Assembly: GCF_041200175.1 (NCBI RefSeq)
Contig: NZ_CP165727.1
Coordinates: 2,666,001 to 2,730,000, forward strand
Length of the DNA: 64,000 bases
DNA from: Streptomyces sp. R33
Lineage (GTDB): Bacteria > Actinomycetota > Actinomycetes > Streptomycetales > Streptomycetaceae
Direction of reading: 5' to 3'
The position numbers were made by a program, and so were the translations under genes. A model generated the notes under the pieces. That model was not told where the DNA came from and did no database searches. It saw nothing but the letters and a program-made list of their open reading frames with translations. Shown here piece after piece: positions 46,549 to 56,567 of the stretch (positions are counted from its first letter, which is position 1; every line of letters begins with the position of its first letter).

Positions 46549-48669
46549 TCAGGCGTCGATGCGCGAGCGGTCCAGGGTCGCCGCGGAGCTCGTGATGAAC
46601 TCCTTGCGCGGCGCGACCTCGTTGCCCATCAGCAGGTCGAAGACCTGCTCGGCCGAGTCCAGGTCGCCGATGTTGATCCGGCGCAGCGTGCGGTGGCGGG
46701 GGTCCATGGTGGTCTCCGCCAGCTGGTCCGCGTCCATCTCGCCGAGACCCTTGTAGCGCTGGATCGAATCCTTGTACCGGACGTTCTTGCGCTGGAATTC
46801 GAGCAGCGTCTGGCGCAGCTCGTTGTCCGAATACGTGTAGACGTACTTGTCCTGGCCCTTCTTGGGCTGGACGAGTTCGATCCGGTGCAGCGGTGGCACC
46901 GCGGCGAACACCCGGCCCGCCTCGACCATCGGCCGCATGTACCGCTGGAAGAGCGTCAGCAGCAGGCAGCGGATGTGCGCGCCGTCCACGTCGGCGTCGA
47001 CGAGCAGGACGATCTTCCCGTAGCGCGCGGCGTCGATGTCGAAGGTACGGCCCGAGCCGGCTCCTATGACCTGGATGATCGCTCCGCACTCGGCGTTCTT
47101 GAGCATGTCCGAGACCGACGACTTCTGGACGTTCAGGATCTTGCCGCGGATCGGCAGCAGTGCCTGGAACTCCGAGTTCCGCGCGAGCTTGGCAGTACCG
47201 AGGGCGGAGTCGCCCTCGACGATGAAGAGCTCGCTGCGCTCCACGTCGTCGCTGCGGCAGTCGGCCAGCTTCGCGGGCAGCGAGGAGGTCTCCAGTGCCG
47301 TCTTGCGGCGCTGCGCCTCCTTGTGCTGGCGGGCGGCGATCCGGGTCCGGGCGGCCGCGACGATCTTCTCCATCACGGCGCGGGCCTGCTGCTTGTCGTC
47401 ACGCTTCGTGCTGGTCAGGAAGGCCTTGAGTTCCTTGGCGACCACGGCCGCGACGATCCGGGCGGCCGCCGAGGTGCCGAGCACCTCCTTGGTCTGGCCC
47501 TCGAACTGCGGCTCGGCCAGCCGGACGGTGACGACCGCCGTCATGCCCTCCATCGCGTCGTCCTTGACCACGTCGTCCTCGGCGACGCGCAGCAGCTTCG
47601 CCGAGCGCAGCACCTCGTTCACGGTCTTGGCGACCGAGCGCTCGAAGCCGGTGATGTGGGTGCCGCCCTTGGGCGTGGCGATGATGTTGACGAAGGACTT
47701 GACCTGCGTCTCGTACCCGGTGCCCCAGCGCAGGGCGATGTCCACGCCGAGCTCGCGGGTGACCTCGGTGGGGGTCATGTGGCCGCGCTCGTCGAGGACG
47801 GGGACGGTCTCCTTGAAGGTGCCCTGGCCGGTCAGGCGCAGCACGTCGCAGACGGCCTTGTCCTGCGCGAGGTAGTCGCAGAATTCGCTGATGCCCCCGT
47901 CGAAGCGGAAGGTCTCCTCGGTCTTGCCGGCCCCGTCGATGGCGCGCTCGTCGCGGACGACGATGGTCAGGCCGGGGACGAGGAAGGCCGTCTGCCGGGC
48001 GCGCTGGTACAGCGTCTCCAGCGAGAGCCGGGCGTCCTTGAGGAAGATCTGCCGGTCGGCCCAGTAGCGGACCCGGGTTCCGGTCTTGCCCTTGGCGACC
48101 CGCTTGACCTTGCGCAGGCCGTTGGCCGGGTCGAACGGGCTGTCGGGGCCCTGCTCGGTGAACATCCCCGGGACGCCGCGGCGGAAGCTGATCGCGTGGG
48201 TGGAGCTGTTGCGGTCGACCTCGACGTCCAGCCGGGCGGAGAGGGCGTTGACCACGGAGGCGCCGACGCCGTGCAGGCCGCCGGAGGCCGCGTACGAGCC
48301 GCCGCCGAACTTGCCGCCGGCGTGCAGCTTGGTCATGACGACCTCGACGCCGGACAGTCCGGTCTTGGGCTCGACGTCGACGGGGATGCCGCGGCCGTTG
48401 TCGCGGACCTCGACCGAGGCGTCCTCGTGGAGGATCACCTCGATGTGGTCGCAGTAGCCGCCCAGGGCCTCGTCGACTGCGTTGTCGATGATCTCCCAGA
48501 GGCAGTGCATGAGGCCCCGGGAGTCGGTGGAACCGATATACATGCCGGGGCGCTTGCGGACGGCCTCGAGGCCTTCGAGGACGAGCAGGTGCCGCGCGGT
48601 GTAGTTGGAGCCGTCCCGGTCTGCTCCGGACAGCAGCGCGCTGGAAGGCACGGACGTGTCGGCGGTCAC
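46549..48669 (-). CDS. parE: DNA topoisomerase IV subunit B
   Basis: The ATPase subunit of topoisomerase IV, partner of the ParC encoded at 33553. The 706-residue protein has the GHKL ATPase domain (about 25-230: EIIDNAVDEA, DNGRGIPVD, GGLHGVGASVVNALS), a transducer domain with QTK-type Lys (FEGQTKEVLGTS), and TOPRIM/C-terminal regions with IVEGDSALG, PIRGKILNV and DADVDGAHIR. Length agrees with actinobacterial ParE, and it lacks the insertion of some GyrB proteins. The GTG at 48669 (VTADTSVPSS) follows GAGGAG by eight bases and was preferred to a longer frame starting at 48774. A strong hairpin terminates the gene. Confidence 0.93.
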   Translation of the reverse strand: MTADTSVPSSALLSGADRDGSNYTARHLLVLEGLEAVRKRPGMYIGSTDSRGLMHCLWEIIDNAVDEALGGYCDHIEVILHEDASVEVRDNGRGIPVDVEPKTGLSGVEVVMTKLHAGGKFGGGSYAASGGLHGVGASVVNALSARLDVEVDRNSSTHAISFRRGVPGMFTEQGPDSPFDPANGLRKVKRVAKGKTGTRVRYWADRQIFLKDARLSLETLYQRARQTAFLVPGLTIVVRDERAIDGAGKTEETFRFDGGISEFCDYLAQDKAVCDVLRLTGQGTFKETVPVLDERGHMTPTEVTRELGVDIALRWGTGYETQVKSFVNIIATPKGGTHITGFERSVAKTVNEVLRSAKLLRVAEDDVVKDDAMEGMTAVVTVRLAEPQFEGQTKEVLGTSAAARIVAAVVAKELKAFLTSTKRDDKQQARAVMEKIVAAARTRIAARQHKEAQRRKTALETSSLPAKLADCRSDDVERSELFIVEGDSALGTAKLARNSEFQALLPIRGKILNVQKSSVSDMLKNAECGAIIQVIGAGSGRTFDIDAARYGKIVLLVDADVDGAHIRCLLLTLFQRYMRPMVEAGRVFAAVPPLHRIELVQPKKGQDKYVYTYSDNELRQTLLEFQRKNVRYKDSIQRYKGLGEMDADQLAETTMDPRHRTLRRINIGDLDSAEQVFDLLMGNEVAPRKEFITSSAATLDRSRIDA

Positions 48670-49113
48670 GCAGTTCGCTCCTCGCTGAATTTCTTTTTCT
48701 GGCCCGTCGGGCGCAGGGTGGCTCGGTTGCCGGTCGAAGGGTACCGAGGCCTGGTAGAGCCGATGCAACGCCACCCTCGCGCTTCATCAGCCTAGTGCAG
48801 GGCCGCACGGGTGTTCGATCCCCCGGGGGAGTGAAGCAAACATCACGTTCCCTTCCAGGCATGAACCATTTAGGGTTCGGGCACGTCCTCATGCACAACC
48901 GGCACTCACGCCGGGGAGGACGGAACTGCTACAAGCGAACGACTGACAACGCGAAACCGTAAAGCAACGCAATACGGCTCCTTCGCCGCCAACCGGCAAC
49001 AGCCGGCCAGCTTCGGAAGGAAGTTTCGAGGAAAAGCCGCGAGCGGGAACGTTTTCGGCCTGGTTGGATGTTGACCCTGGTACGACAGCTCGTCGAGCTA
49101 GAGAAGAGGCGAC
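48670..49113. promoter_or_regulatory. Divergent intergenic region between parE and a small zinc-ribbon gene
   Basis: A 444-bp stretch without a credible gene. It must hold the parE promoter on the minus strand. On the plus strand TTGACC (near 49074) is followed 18 bases later by GAGCTA, a weak vegetative promoter-like pair, just before the GAAGAGG site of the small gene. AGCTCGTCGAGCT (49087-49099) is palindromic. Confidence 0.45.
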
Positions 49114-49347
49114 GTGACTACTGTTCTGACACCCGCGACCCCGCTGACGGCCGCTGACCGATGCGACCGTTGCGGCGCCCAGGCATATCTGCGCGTCGTC
49201 CTGCTGAGCGGCGGTGAACTGCTGTTCTGCGCCCACCACGGGCGTAAGTTCGAGCCGGAACTCAAGAAGATCGCCGCGGATATACAGGATGAGACCGAGC
49301 GGCTCACGTCCGCTCCGACGGCCAATGCCGACACCGAGGACCGCTGA
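49114..49347 (+). CDS. Small zinc-ribbon-like protein (DUF7455-type)
   Basis: A 77-residue protein with CDRCGAQA near residue 17 and FCAHHGRKF near residue 38, a CxxC...CxxH arrangement that should bind one zinc ion. The C-terminal half is a charged helix. It resembles short conserved actinobacterial proteins of unknown function found beside hrdB and parE. The GTG at 49114 has GAAGAGG upstream. It is convergent with the protease gene, with a shared hairpin between them. A DNA- or RNA-binding role is possible but nothing in the sequence proves it. Confidence 0.85.
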   Translation: MTTVLTPATPLTAADRCDRCGAQAYLRVVLLSGGELLFCAHHGRKFEPELKKIAADIQDETERLTSAPTANADTEDR

Positions 49348-49396
49348 CACAGGCCTATACCTCGCATCCGACGAGCCAGGACCGGCCAGGCCGGTC

Positions 49397-49436
49397 GACG
49401 GGCGGTGTCCCCTGAGACCCAGGGGTACCGCCCGTC
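49397..49436. terminator. Bidirectional terminator between the zinc-ribbon and protease genes
   Basis: GACGGGCGGT...ACCGCCCGTC with an inner CCCCT/AGGGG pairing, 7-base loop, between convergent stops at 49347 and 49492. Confidence 0.85.
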
Positions 49437-49491
49437 CTCACGTCCGGAGCCCCGCCGGTGCCCGGCGGGCCCCGGCGGTTCGCGGCCCCGC

Positions 49492-50472
49492 CTAGCGCCT
49501 CGCGCGCCGGTGCCGTCCCCCAGGCGTTCCCGGTGCCCCCTGCGGCTCCCCCGTCACAGGCCCCCGTACAGGCCGTGCAGCGTGTCCGGAGCGCCTTTGG
49601 CCACCCCATGCGACGTCCTGGCCGGTGCTTTGCCGCTCGGCCGTCTCAGAGGTCGTCACGAAGCCGGTGAGCGGCGCGATCTTCGTGTACACCCCCGGAC
49701 TGTCGGGGCGCCCGCAGCCCCGCCCCCAGGACACCAGCCCGATGAGCCGGCCCTGGGCCACCAGCGGCCCGCCGCTGTCCCCCTGGCAAGCGTCCCTGCC
49801 GCCGTCGCGGTGCCCCGCGCACACCATGGATTCCGGCCGGTACTGCCCGTCCGCGTCCCCCGGGTAGGCGCGCCGGCAGACCTCGTCCGCCAGGACCGTC
49901 ACCCGCGCGGCACGCAGTGCGTACGCATAGTCACCGAATCCGCTCGTGTCGCCCCAGCCGTAGACGGCCGCCTCGCCGCCCGCTTCGTATCCGGGGTGGC
50001 CGTCCCCGGCCATGGGGAGCACGTAGTGCGCGGGTACGGCCTCCTCGAGCTCCAGCACGGCCAGGTCGCCGGCGTTGCTCCGCGTGTCGTAGCCCGGGTT
50101 CACCCGGGCGGAGCGGACCGCGATCTCCCGGCCCTCGGCAGCCCGCAGCTGCGTACGCCCGGTGATCACCCGGAAGTCGGGGACGGACTCGATCGGGCCG
50201 CCCAGCACCTGACGGCCCAGGCAATGGGCCGCCGTCAGCACCTTCGTCGGGCCCACGATGACGCCCCCGCAGAACTGGCCGCCCCGCGTACCCCCGAACC
50301 GGTCACGGCTGGCGAGGGCCACCACCCACGGGCTGTCGGCCGCCTTCACCGGCTTCCCGCCGATCACCACACTGTCCGCAGCCGCGTGCGGTGCCTGGGC
50401 CAGCGGCGCGGCGGCCGCTCCCGCCACCAGGGCCAGCGCGCCCGCCAGAGCACGGGAAAAGGGACGACGCAT
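49492..50472 (-). CDS. Secreted trypsin-like serine protease (S1 family)
   Basis: A 326-residue exported protease. A signal peptide (about 1-33, ending AAADS) is followed by a short propeptide-like stretch and the S1 domain, with catalytic His in LTAAHC, Asp in NAGDLAVLEL and Ser in CQGDSGGPL, plus the paired cysteines of trypsin-type enzymes. The residue pattern around DACQGDSGG with Asp six residues before the Ser suggests cleavage after Arg/Lys. The mature enzyme has an extra basic tail of about 50 residues (GRHRRARR at the end), which might hold it at the envelope. The ATG follows AGGAGG. It lies 101 bp downstream of hrdB. Confidence 0.93.
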   Translation of the reverse strand: MRRPFSRALAGALALVAGAAAAPLAQAPHAAADSVVIGGKPVKAADSPWVVALASRDRFGGTRGGQFCGGVIVGPTKVLTAAHCLGRQVLGGPIESVPDFRVITGRTQLRAAEGREIAVRSARVNPGYDTRSNAGDLAVLELEEAVPAHYVLPMAGDGHPGYEAGGEAAVYGWGDTSGFGDYAYALRAARVTVLADEVCRRAYPGDADGQYRPESMVCAGHRDGGRDACQGDSGGPLVAQGRLIGLVSWGRGCGRPDSPGVYTKIAPLTGFVTTSETAERQSTGQDVAWGGQRRSGHAARPVRGPVTGEPQGAPGTPGGRHRRARR

Positions 50473-50573
50473 GAGGCCTCCTGACTCTGAGTGTGCATGA
50501 CTCCACCCAGAGTGGGACGCCCCGTGGCCGAGCGCACCCGCGCGCGGCCGCCTCCGTACGGCCCCCGGCCCGG

Positions 50574-52148
<1,575 letters not shown>

Positions 52149-52667
52149 GAACAACCTCTCGGAACGATGGAAACGGCTTCCGACCCCGGCCGGGGTGGTG
52201 CTGGACCGGAGCCGACGACCACCGACTGGGGATGGGCCGGGGGCGCGGGCAGGGGCCGGGGAGCTGCACAGCACCCGCAAGGGCTGCTGTCTTCCCTCCG
52301 TCGGCCATCACCTCTCTAGGTCATCGCTTGACCTCGCGGAGTGTTACGCCGAATTCTTCGTGGCCCAAGTCACACCCCGATTGCCCCGATGCCGGTCATA
52401 CGGTCGTACACGCGGCCCGGACGCGGCCGGATGCCGCCGTACGAGGTCGCCGACGGTGGTGCGGGGCCGGCCCCCGCCGGGGGCCCGTGTCCGCTGACCT
52501 GCGGTCGAGGGCCTGCGTACGCCCGGTGTCGCCGGGGCGTCTCCCCGGCCTCCGCCGGGAGGTACCCCCACCGGACTGCGTCCCGGGTGCCTCCAGGGCG
52601 TCGGCGCCACCGCCAACGCCCTCCGGCGGCACGTGCGAGTACTCCCGCGCCGCCGTCCGTACGCCCG
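52149..52667. promoter_or_regulatory. hrdB promoter region and whiH 3' flank
   Basis: A 519-bp region with no credible gene. The inverted repeat AGGTCA-TCGCT-TGACCT (52318-52334) lies about 170 bases before the hrdB start and could be an operator. Upstream of it on the minus strand, TTGGGC and TAACAC lie 16 bases apart, a weak promoter-like pair. A GC-rich hairpin at 52461-52477 may end whiH transcription. Confidence 0.5.
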
Positions 52668-53555
52668 TCAGTGCTCGCGCGGGGCGGGGACCACGCGCTC
52701 GACCTCCGGGTGCACCATCAGGAGCTGGCGCATGGCGTTCTCGGCACCCGTCGCGTCCCCGGCGGCGAGGGCCTCGACGATCCGCGCGTGGTGCGCGACG
52801 CAGGCCTCGCCGGGCCGGTCGCAGGCCGTGACGGGGCTTCCCGAGACCTGGAGCGCGGCGGAGACGATGCCGGACAGGTGCTCCAGCATGCGGTTGCCCG
52901 CTACCTGGATCAGGAGCGCGTGGAACTCGTTGTCGGCGCGCGCGAAGGTGATCGCGTCGCCCTGGCCGAGGGCGTGGCCCATGATCTCGACCATGTCGGC
53001 GAGGCGCTGCTGGATGTCCGGGCGGCCGTGGCCGGCGGCGAGGCGGGCGGCGAGCGGTTCGATGGTCCAGCGGAGCTCGTTGAGCTCGCGGCGCTGGTCG
53101 TCGCGCTGGGGGCCGAACGCGCGCCATTCGATGATGTCGGGGTCGAGCAGGTTCCAGTCGGCGACGGGGCGGACGCGGGTGCCGACGTTGGGGCGGGCGC
53201 TGACGAGGCCCTTGGCCTCCAGCACGCGCAGCGATTCGCGGACGACGGTGCGGGAGACCTCGAAGCGCTGGCCGATCTCCTCGGGAACCAGCGGGCGGTC
53301 TGCGCCGAGGTCGCCGGAGACGATCATCTGGCCGAGCTGCTGGACGAGTTGGCCGTGCAGTCCGCGGCCGCGGCTGCCTGCCGCGCGGCGGCCGACCCGG
53401 CTCAACTCGACGTCGGCGCCGTCCCAGTGGGGCGCTCCGACGCGGTCGGCCCCGGAGGCTTCCGCGTAGGGGTAGCGGTCGAGTTCGCCCGGGCCGGCGA
53501 GGCCGGAGTCGGCATGGCGGGCGGCGGTCATCATGGTGTGCGCAAGGGTACTCAC
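52668..53555 (-). CDS. whiH: Sporulation regulator WhiH (GntR family)
   Basis: A 295-residue GntR/FadR-type regulator needed for sporulation septation in aerial hyphae of S. coelicolor. After a variable N-terminus (about 1-75), the winged HTH (about 78-145) contains EEIGQRFEVSRTVVRESLRVLEAKG (in part), and the FCD ligand domain occupies about 160-285 with DNEFHALLIQVAGN and AHHARIVEALAAGD. The start is GTG at 53555 (VSTLAHTMM), with AAGGATTC directly upstream; an ATG seven codons later is the alternative. Its place two genes from parE and next to hrdB matches SCO5819. A sigma-WhiG-type promoter abuts the start codon. Confidence 0.9.
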   Translation of the reverse strand: MSTLAHTMMTAARHADSGLAGPGELDRYPYAEASGADRVGAPHWDGADVELSRVGRRAAGSRGRGLHGQLVQQLGQMIVSGDLGADRPLVPEEIGQRFEVSRTVVRESLRVLEAKGLVSARPNVGTRVRPVADWNLLDPDIIEWRAFGPQRDDQRRELNELRWTIEPLAARLAAGHGRPDIQQRLADMVEIMGHALGQGDAITFARADNEFHALLIQVAGNRMLEHLSGIVSAALQVSGSPVTACDRPGEACVAHHARIVEALAAGDATGAENAMRQLLMVHPEVERVVPAPREH

Positions 53556-53562
53556 GAATCCT

Positions 53563-53590
53563 TTGTCGGCCTTGCCTCGACGACCCTTGA
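53563..53590 (-). promoter_or_regulatory. Candidate sigma-WhiG promoter of whiH
   Basis: On the minus strand TCAA (53590-53587) and GCCGACAA (53570-53563) are 16 bases apart, against the WhiG/FliA-type consensus TAAA-N15/16-GCCGATAA. The first transcribed base would fall at or next to the GTG at 53555, implying a leaderless or nearly leaderless mRNA. Confidence 0.6.
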
Positions 53591-53760
53591 GGTCTTTGGT
53601 GAAAAGCACACGAAAGGGTGATCGGTGCCACCTACGCAATTGACGACTTATCGTAAAGAACCGGGCTCTTTGCGGGGAGTTGTGGTCCGGTTCACGTGTT
53701 GCGGACCGGATCGGTCCCGTTGGGACTTTCTCCGGTACCGGAACGATCACGAACGGTCCC

Positions 53761-55566
53761 TTACCAACGGACGCGGCTACGCAGTCCTGTGAACCCATAG
53801 GCGCACAACAGGACCATCAGCGACAACACCAGCGCGGTGCCGACGGGTTGGGCCATCACCCGCAGGGCCCCCAGGACCAGGCGGTCCGCCTCCGGGGGCC
53901 ACTGCGCCCAGGTCAGCCCGCGCAGCCGGGCCGCGAGTCCGCTCGCCTGGTGCGCGGAGGGGCCGTCCAGCGCCTTGCGGACGAGCGGAACGACCATGAC
54001 CGGTACGGCGAGCACGGCCGCAAGGCCCGCGGTGGCCGACCGGAAGACGCCGGAGGCCAGCACGCCGGACCAGGCGCAGCCGATGAGCAGTCCGGCCCAA
54101 CTCGCCGCCGGGGAGACCCATTCGGTGGGGGTGCGCAGCGGGCCGCGGTCGAAGACGAGCTTCAGGGCGGCGGCGTCGGCGGTGACCGCGAGCGCCCCGA
54201 ACACCAGGGCGAGGCCCGCACAGACGGTCAGTTTGGCGGCGAGCAGGCCCATCCGGCGCGGCACGGTGCCGCGGTCGGCGGCGAGCACGGGGTAGCGGTA
54301 CTCCTCGCCGAAGGCCAGGGCGCCGAGCAGTCCCGCGCCGAGGGCGGCGGGGGGCAGGGGCAACAGCTCCGGCCAGGCGGCGAGCAGCCGGTTCTGCGGG
54401 GTGCCGCCGGCCCGCGCCAGCACCAGGGCGGTGACGGCGGAGACGGCGACGACGACGGCCGCGGTGAGGACGGGCATGGCGGTACCGAAGACCCGGCGCA
54501 GCTCGTAGCGCAGCGGCCGCAGCGGCCCGCCGACCCGGCGTACCGCCGAGGCCGGGATCCCGCTGCGGGCAGCCGACCGGCTGCCGCTTCGGGAGGGCAG
54601 GGACCCGGCTTCGGCCGGAGCGGCGTCGCTCGCAGGGTCCGTGCCGGGCTCGGTGCGCGCCTGGGGCACCGGCGGTACGGGCGGGCAGGGTGCGCCGGTG
54701 TCCCCGGTCTCGTCGGCGAGCTGGTGGACCAGCACGCCGTGCCGGAACGCCGCTTCGCCGACCTCCGCGCAGCTGCTGCCGTACACCGACAGGCGACTGC
54801 CGGACTCCTCGACGATCTCCACCGCACGCTGGGCGTCCCGGGCCTCCCGACCGAGTACGTCGGCCAGCCGGGCGGCGTGCGGGCTGCGCACGGCGACCCG
54901 CGGCCGCAGCCGGGTACGGGCGAACTCGGACGCGTCCTGGTCGGCGACGAGCCGGCCCGCCTCGATGCTCACGACCCGGTCCGCGCTGCGGGCGGCCTCC
55001 TTCGCGTCGTCGGTGGTGAAGAGCACCACGCCGCCGAGGGAGGCGTGACCGCGCAGCAGCCCGTGCAGCCAGCCGCGTTCGCGGGGCGAGAGTCCGGCGG
55101 CGGGCTCGTCGAGCAGCAGCGTGCACGGATCGGCGAGCAGCGCCGCGGCCAGCGCCACCCGGCGGTCCATGCCGAGCGAGAGCGAGCCGAGCCGCTGGTC
55201 CCGCAGGCCCGCGATGCCGACGACCTCCAGCATGGTGTCGGCCCGGGAGGCCGGCACCCCGGCGGCGGCGCACAGCATCCGCAACTGCCCCCGGACGGTG
55301 CGCGCCGGGTTGCCGGGGACGTCGCCGAGCATCACGCCGACTTCACGGCCGGGATGCGGAATCCGGTGCAGCGGGCGCCCGCGGAAGTAGGTGACGCCGC
55401 GGCCCGGTTCGAGTTCGAGCATGAGCCGCAGTGCGGTGGTCTTGCCCGATCCCGGTTCGCCGAGGAGGGCGGTCACGGTCCCCGGGCGGGCCTCGAAGGT
55501 GAGGTCGTCCACGAGGGGCGGAAGGTCTCGACGGGGTGTGCTGGTGAGTCCGATGGCCTGGAGCAT
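53761..55566 (-). CDS. ABC transporter, ATPase fused to membrane domain
   Basis: A 601-residue single-chain ABC protein. The ATPase domain (about 1-230) has Walker A GEPGSGKTT, Walker B TLLLDEPAAGLS and a signature loop reading SLSLGMDRR, where LSGGQ is usual, so the signature is atypical. A linker of about 100 residues rich in Pro/Ser/Ala follows, then a membrane domain (about 350-601) with six hydrophobic segments. The order ATPase-membrane is unusual for exporters and resembles ABC-2 systems with fused subunits. Substrate unknown. It lies upstream of whiH in the same orientation, 205 bp away, a context conserved from memory in S. coelicolor. The ATG at 55566 follows GAGAGAAG. Confidence 0.87.
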   Translation of the reverse strand: MLQAIGLTSTPRRDLPPLVDDLTFEARPGTVTALLGEPGSGKTTALRLMLELEPGRGVTYFRGRPLHRIPHPGREVGVMLGDVPGNPARTVRGQLRMLCAAAGVPASRADTMLEVVGIAGLRDQRLGSLSLGMDRRVALAAALLADPCTLLLDEPAAGLSPRERGWLHGLLRGHASLGGVVLFTTDDAKEAARSADRVVSIEAGRLVADQDASEFARTRLRPRVAVRSPHAARLADVLGREARDAQRAVEIVEESGSRLSVYGSSCAEVGEAAFRHGVLVHQLADETGDTGAPCPPVPPVPQARTEPGTDPASDAAPAEAGSLPSRSGSRSAARSGIPASAVRRVGGPLRPLRYELRRVFGTAMPVLTAAVVVAVSAVTALVLARAGGTPQNRLLAAWPELLPLPPAALGAGLLGALAFGEEYRYPVLAADRGTVPRRMGLLAAKLTVCAGLALVFGALAVTADAAALKLVFDRGPLRTPTEWVSPAASWAGLLIGCAWSGVLASGVFRSATAGLAAVLAVPVMVVPLVRKALDGPSAHQASGLAARLRGLTWAQWPPEADRLVLGALRVMAQPVGTALVLSLMVLLCAYGFTGLRSRVRW

Positions 55567-55733
55567 CGCTTCTCTCGCGGGGGGTGAGACCGCTCTGCGG
55601 CAGCGTGAGTACCGCAAACAAGATAACGCGATATGTCCGATTTTCGGCGCAACCGGGGCGTGTTCGCGGCCGTGTCGACGGCGGCGCGGATCGCGATGAT
55701 GCCGGTGGCGGCGAGGTCGCGGGTGGCGGGGCC

Positions 55734-56480
55734 TCAGACTTCCGGGCGCAGCATGGGCGGGTTGAGCAGGGTCGCCCCGCCGGCCCGGAACAGCTGGGCG
55801 GGCCGACCGCCCTGACGGGTCGTCGTCCCCCCGCCCGGCACCAGGAACCCGGGGGTCCCGGTGACCTTGCGGTGGAAGTTGCGGGGGTCGAGGGCGACGC
55901 CCCACACGGCCTCGTAGACCCGGCGCAGCTCGCCGACGGTGAACGCGGGCGGGCAGAACGCCGTGGCCAGTGAGGAGTACTCGATCTTGGAGCGAGCCCG
56001 CTCCACGCCGTCGGCGAGGATCCGGGCGTGATCGAAGGCCAGCCCCGAGACCGCCTCGTCCTCGACGGCCAGGAGCTCGTCGACGGGGGCCCAGCGCGCG
56101 CTGTTGGCGTCGCCGCCGGCCCGGGGCGCGGGCAGGTCCGGAGCCAGGACCAGATGCGCCACGCTGACGACACGCATGCGCGGATCCCGCTTCGGATCCC
56201 CGTACGTGGCCAGCTGTTCGAGGTGCGCCCCGTTGCCCGCGCCCGGCTCGGCCGGATCGTGGGCGCACAGGCCGGTTTCCTCGGAGAGCTCCCTGGCCGC
56301 GGCCGCGGCCAGGTCCTCGTCTCCGCGCACGAAACCGCCGGGCAGGGCCCAGCGTCCCTGGAACGGCTGCTCACCCCGCCGGACGACCAGCGCACAGAGC
56401 GCGTGACGCCGCACGGTGAGCACGACCAGGTCGACGGTGACAGCGAAGGGCGGATAGGCCGACGGGTCGTAGGGCGACAT
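55734..56480 (-). CDS. Nudix hydrolase with C-terminal winged helix (NrtR-like)
   Basis: A 248-residue protein. The Nudix domain (about 10-150) keeps a complete Nudix box (GGFVRGDEDL...ARELSEETGL, matching Gx5Ex7REUxEExGU), so hydrolysis, for example of ADP-ribose, is possible. The C-terminal winged-helix part (about 170-235: FTVGELRRVYEAVWG, NFHRKVTG) is that of NrtR regulators of NAD metabolism, which use the Nudix fold to sense ADP-ribose. It may be an enzyme, a regulator or both. A short palindrome 14 bases upstream of the ATG could be its own operator. No NAD biosynthesis gene is adjacent. Confidence 0.88.
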   Translation of the reverse strand: MSPYDPSAYPPFAVTVDLVVLTVRRHALCALVVRRGEQPFQGRWALPGGFVRGDEDLAAAAARELSEETGLCAHDPAEPGAGNGAHLEQLATYGDPKRDPRMRVVSVAHLVLAPDLPAPRAGGDANSARWAPVDELLAVEDEAVSGLAFDHARILADGVERARSKIEYSSLATAFCPPAFTVGELRRVYEAVWGVALDPRNFHRKVTGTPGFLVPGGGTTTRQGGRPAQLFRAGGATLLNPPMLRPEV

Positions 56481-56493
56481 GCCGCGATCATAG

Positions 56494-56508
56494 TCGTCTG
56501 CCTGACGA
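56494..56508 (-). promoter_or_regulatory. Candidate operator upstream of the NrtR-like gene
   Basis: TCGTC-TGCCT-GACGA, a 15-bp palindrome 14 bases before the start codon. Position and symmetry fit autoregulation; the match to a known NrtR consensus was not tested. Confidence 0.45.
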
Positions 56509-56567
56509 TAAACAGCGCTTTCGTGATCCCGAAGGCGGCCGCCCCCAAGCAGGGGACGTCCGGCGGA

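Noticed and set aside
52149..52280. N-terminal extension of HrdB to 52280
   Set aside because: The added residues are low complexity and not part of known HrdB. The GTG at 52148 has a good ribosome binding site and the expected N-terminus.
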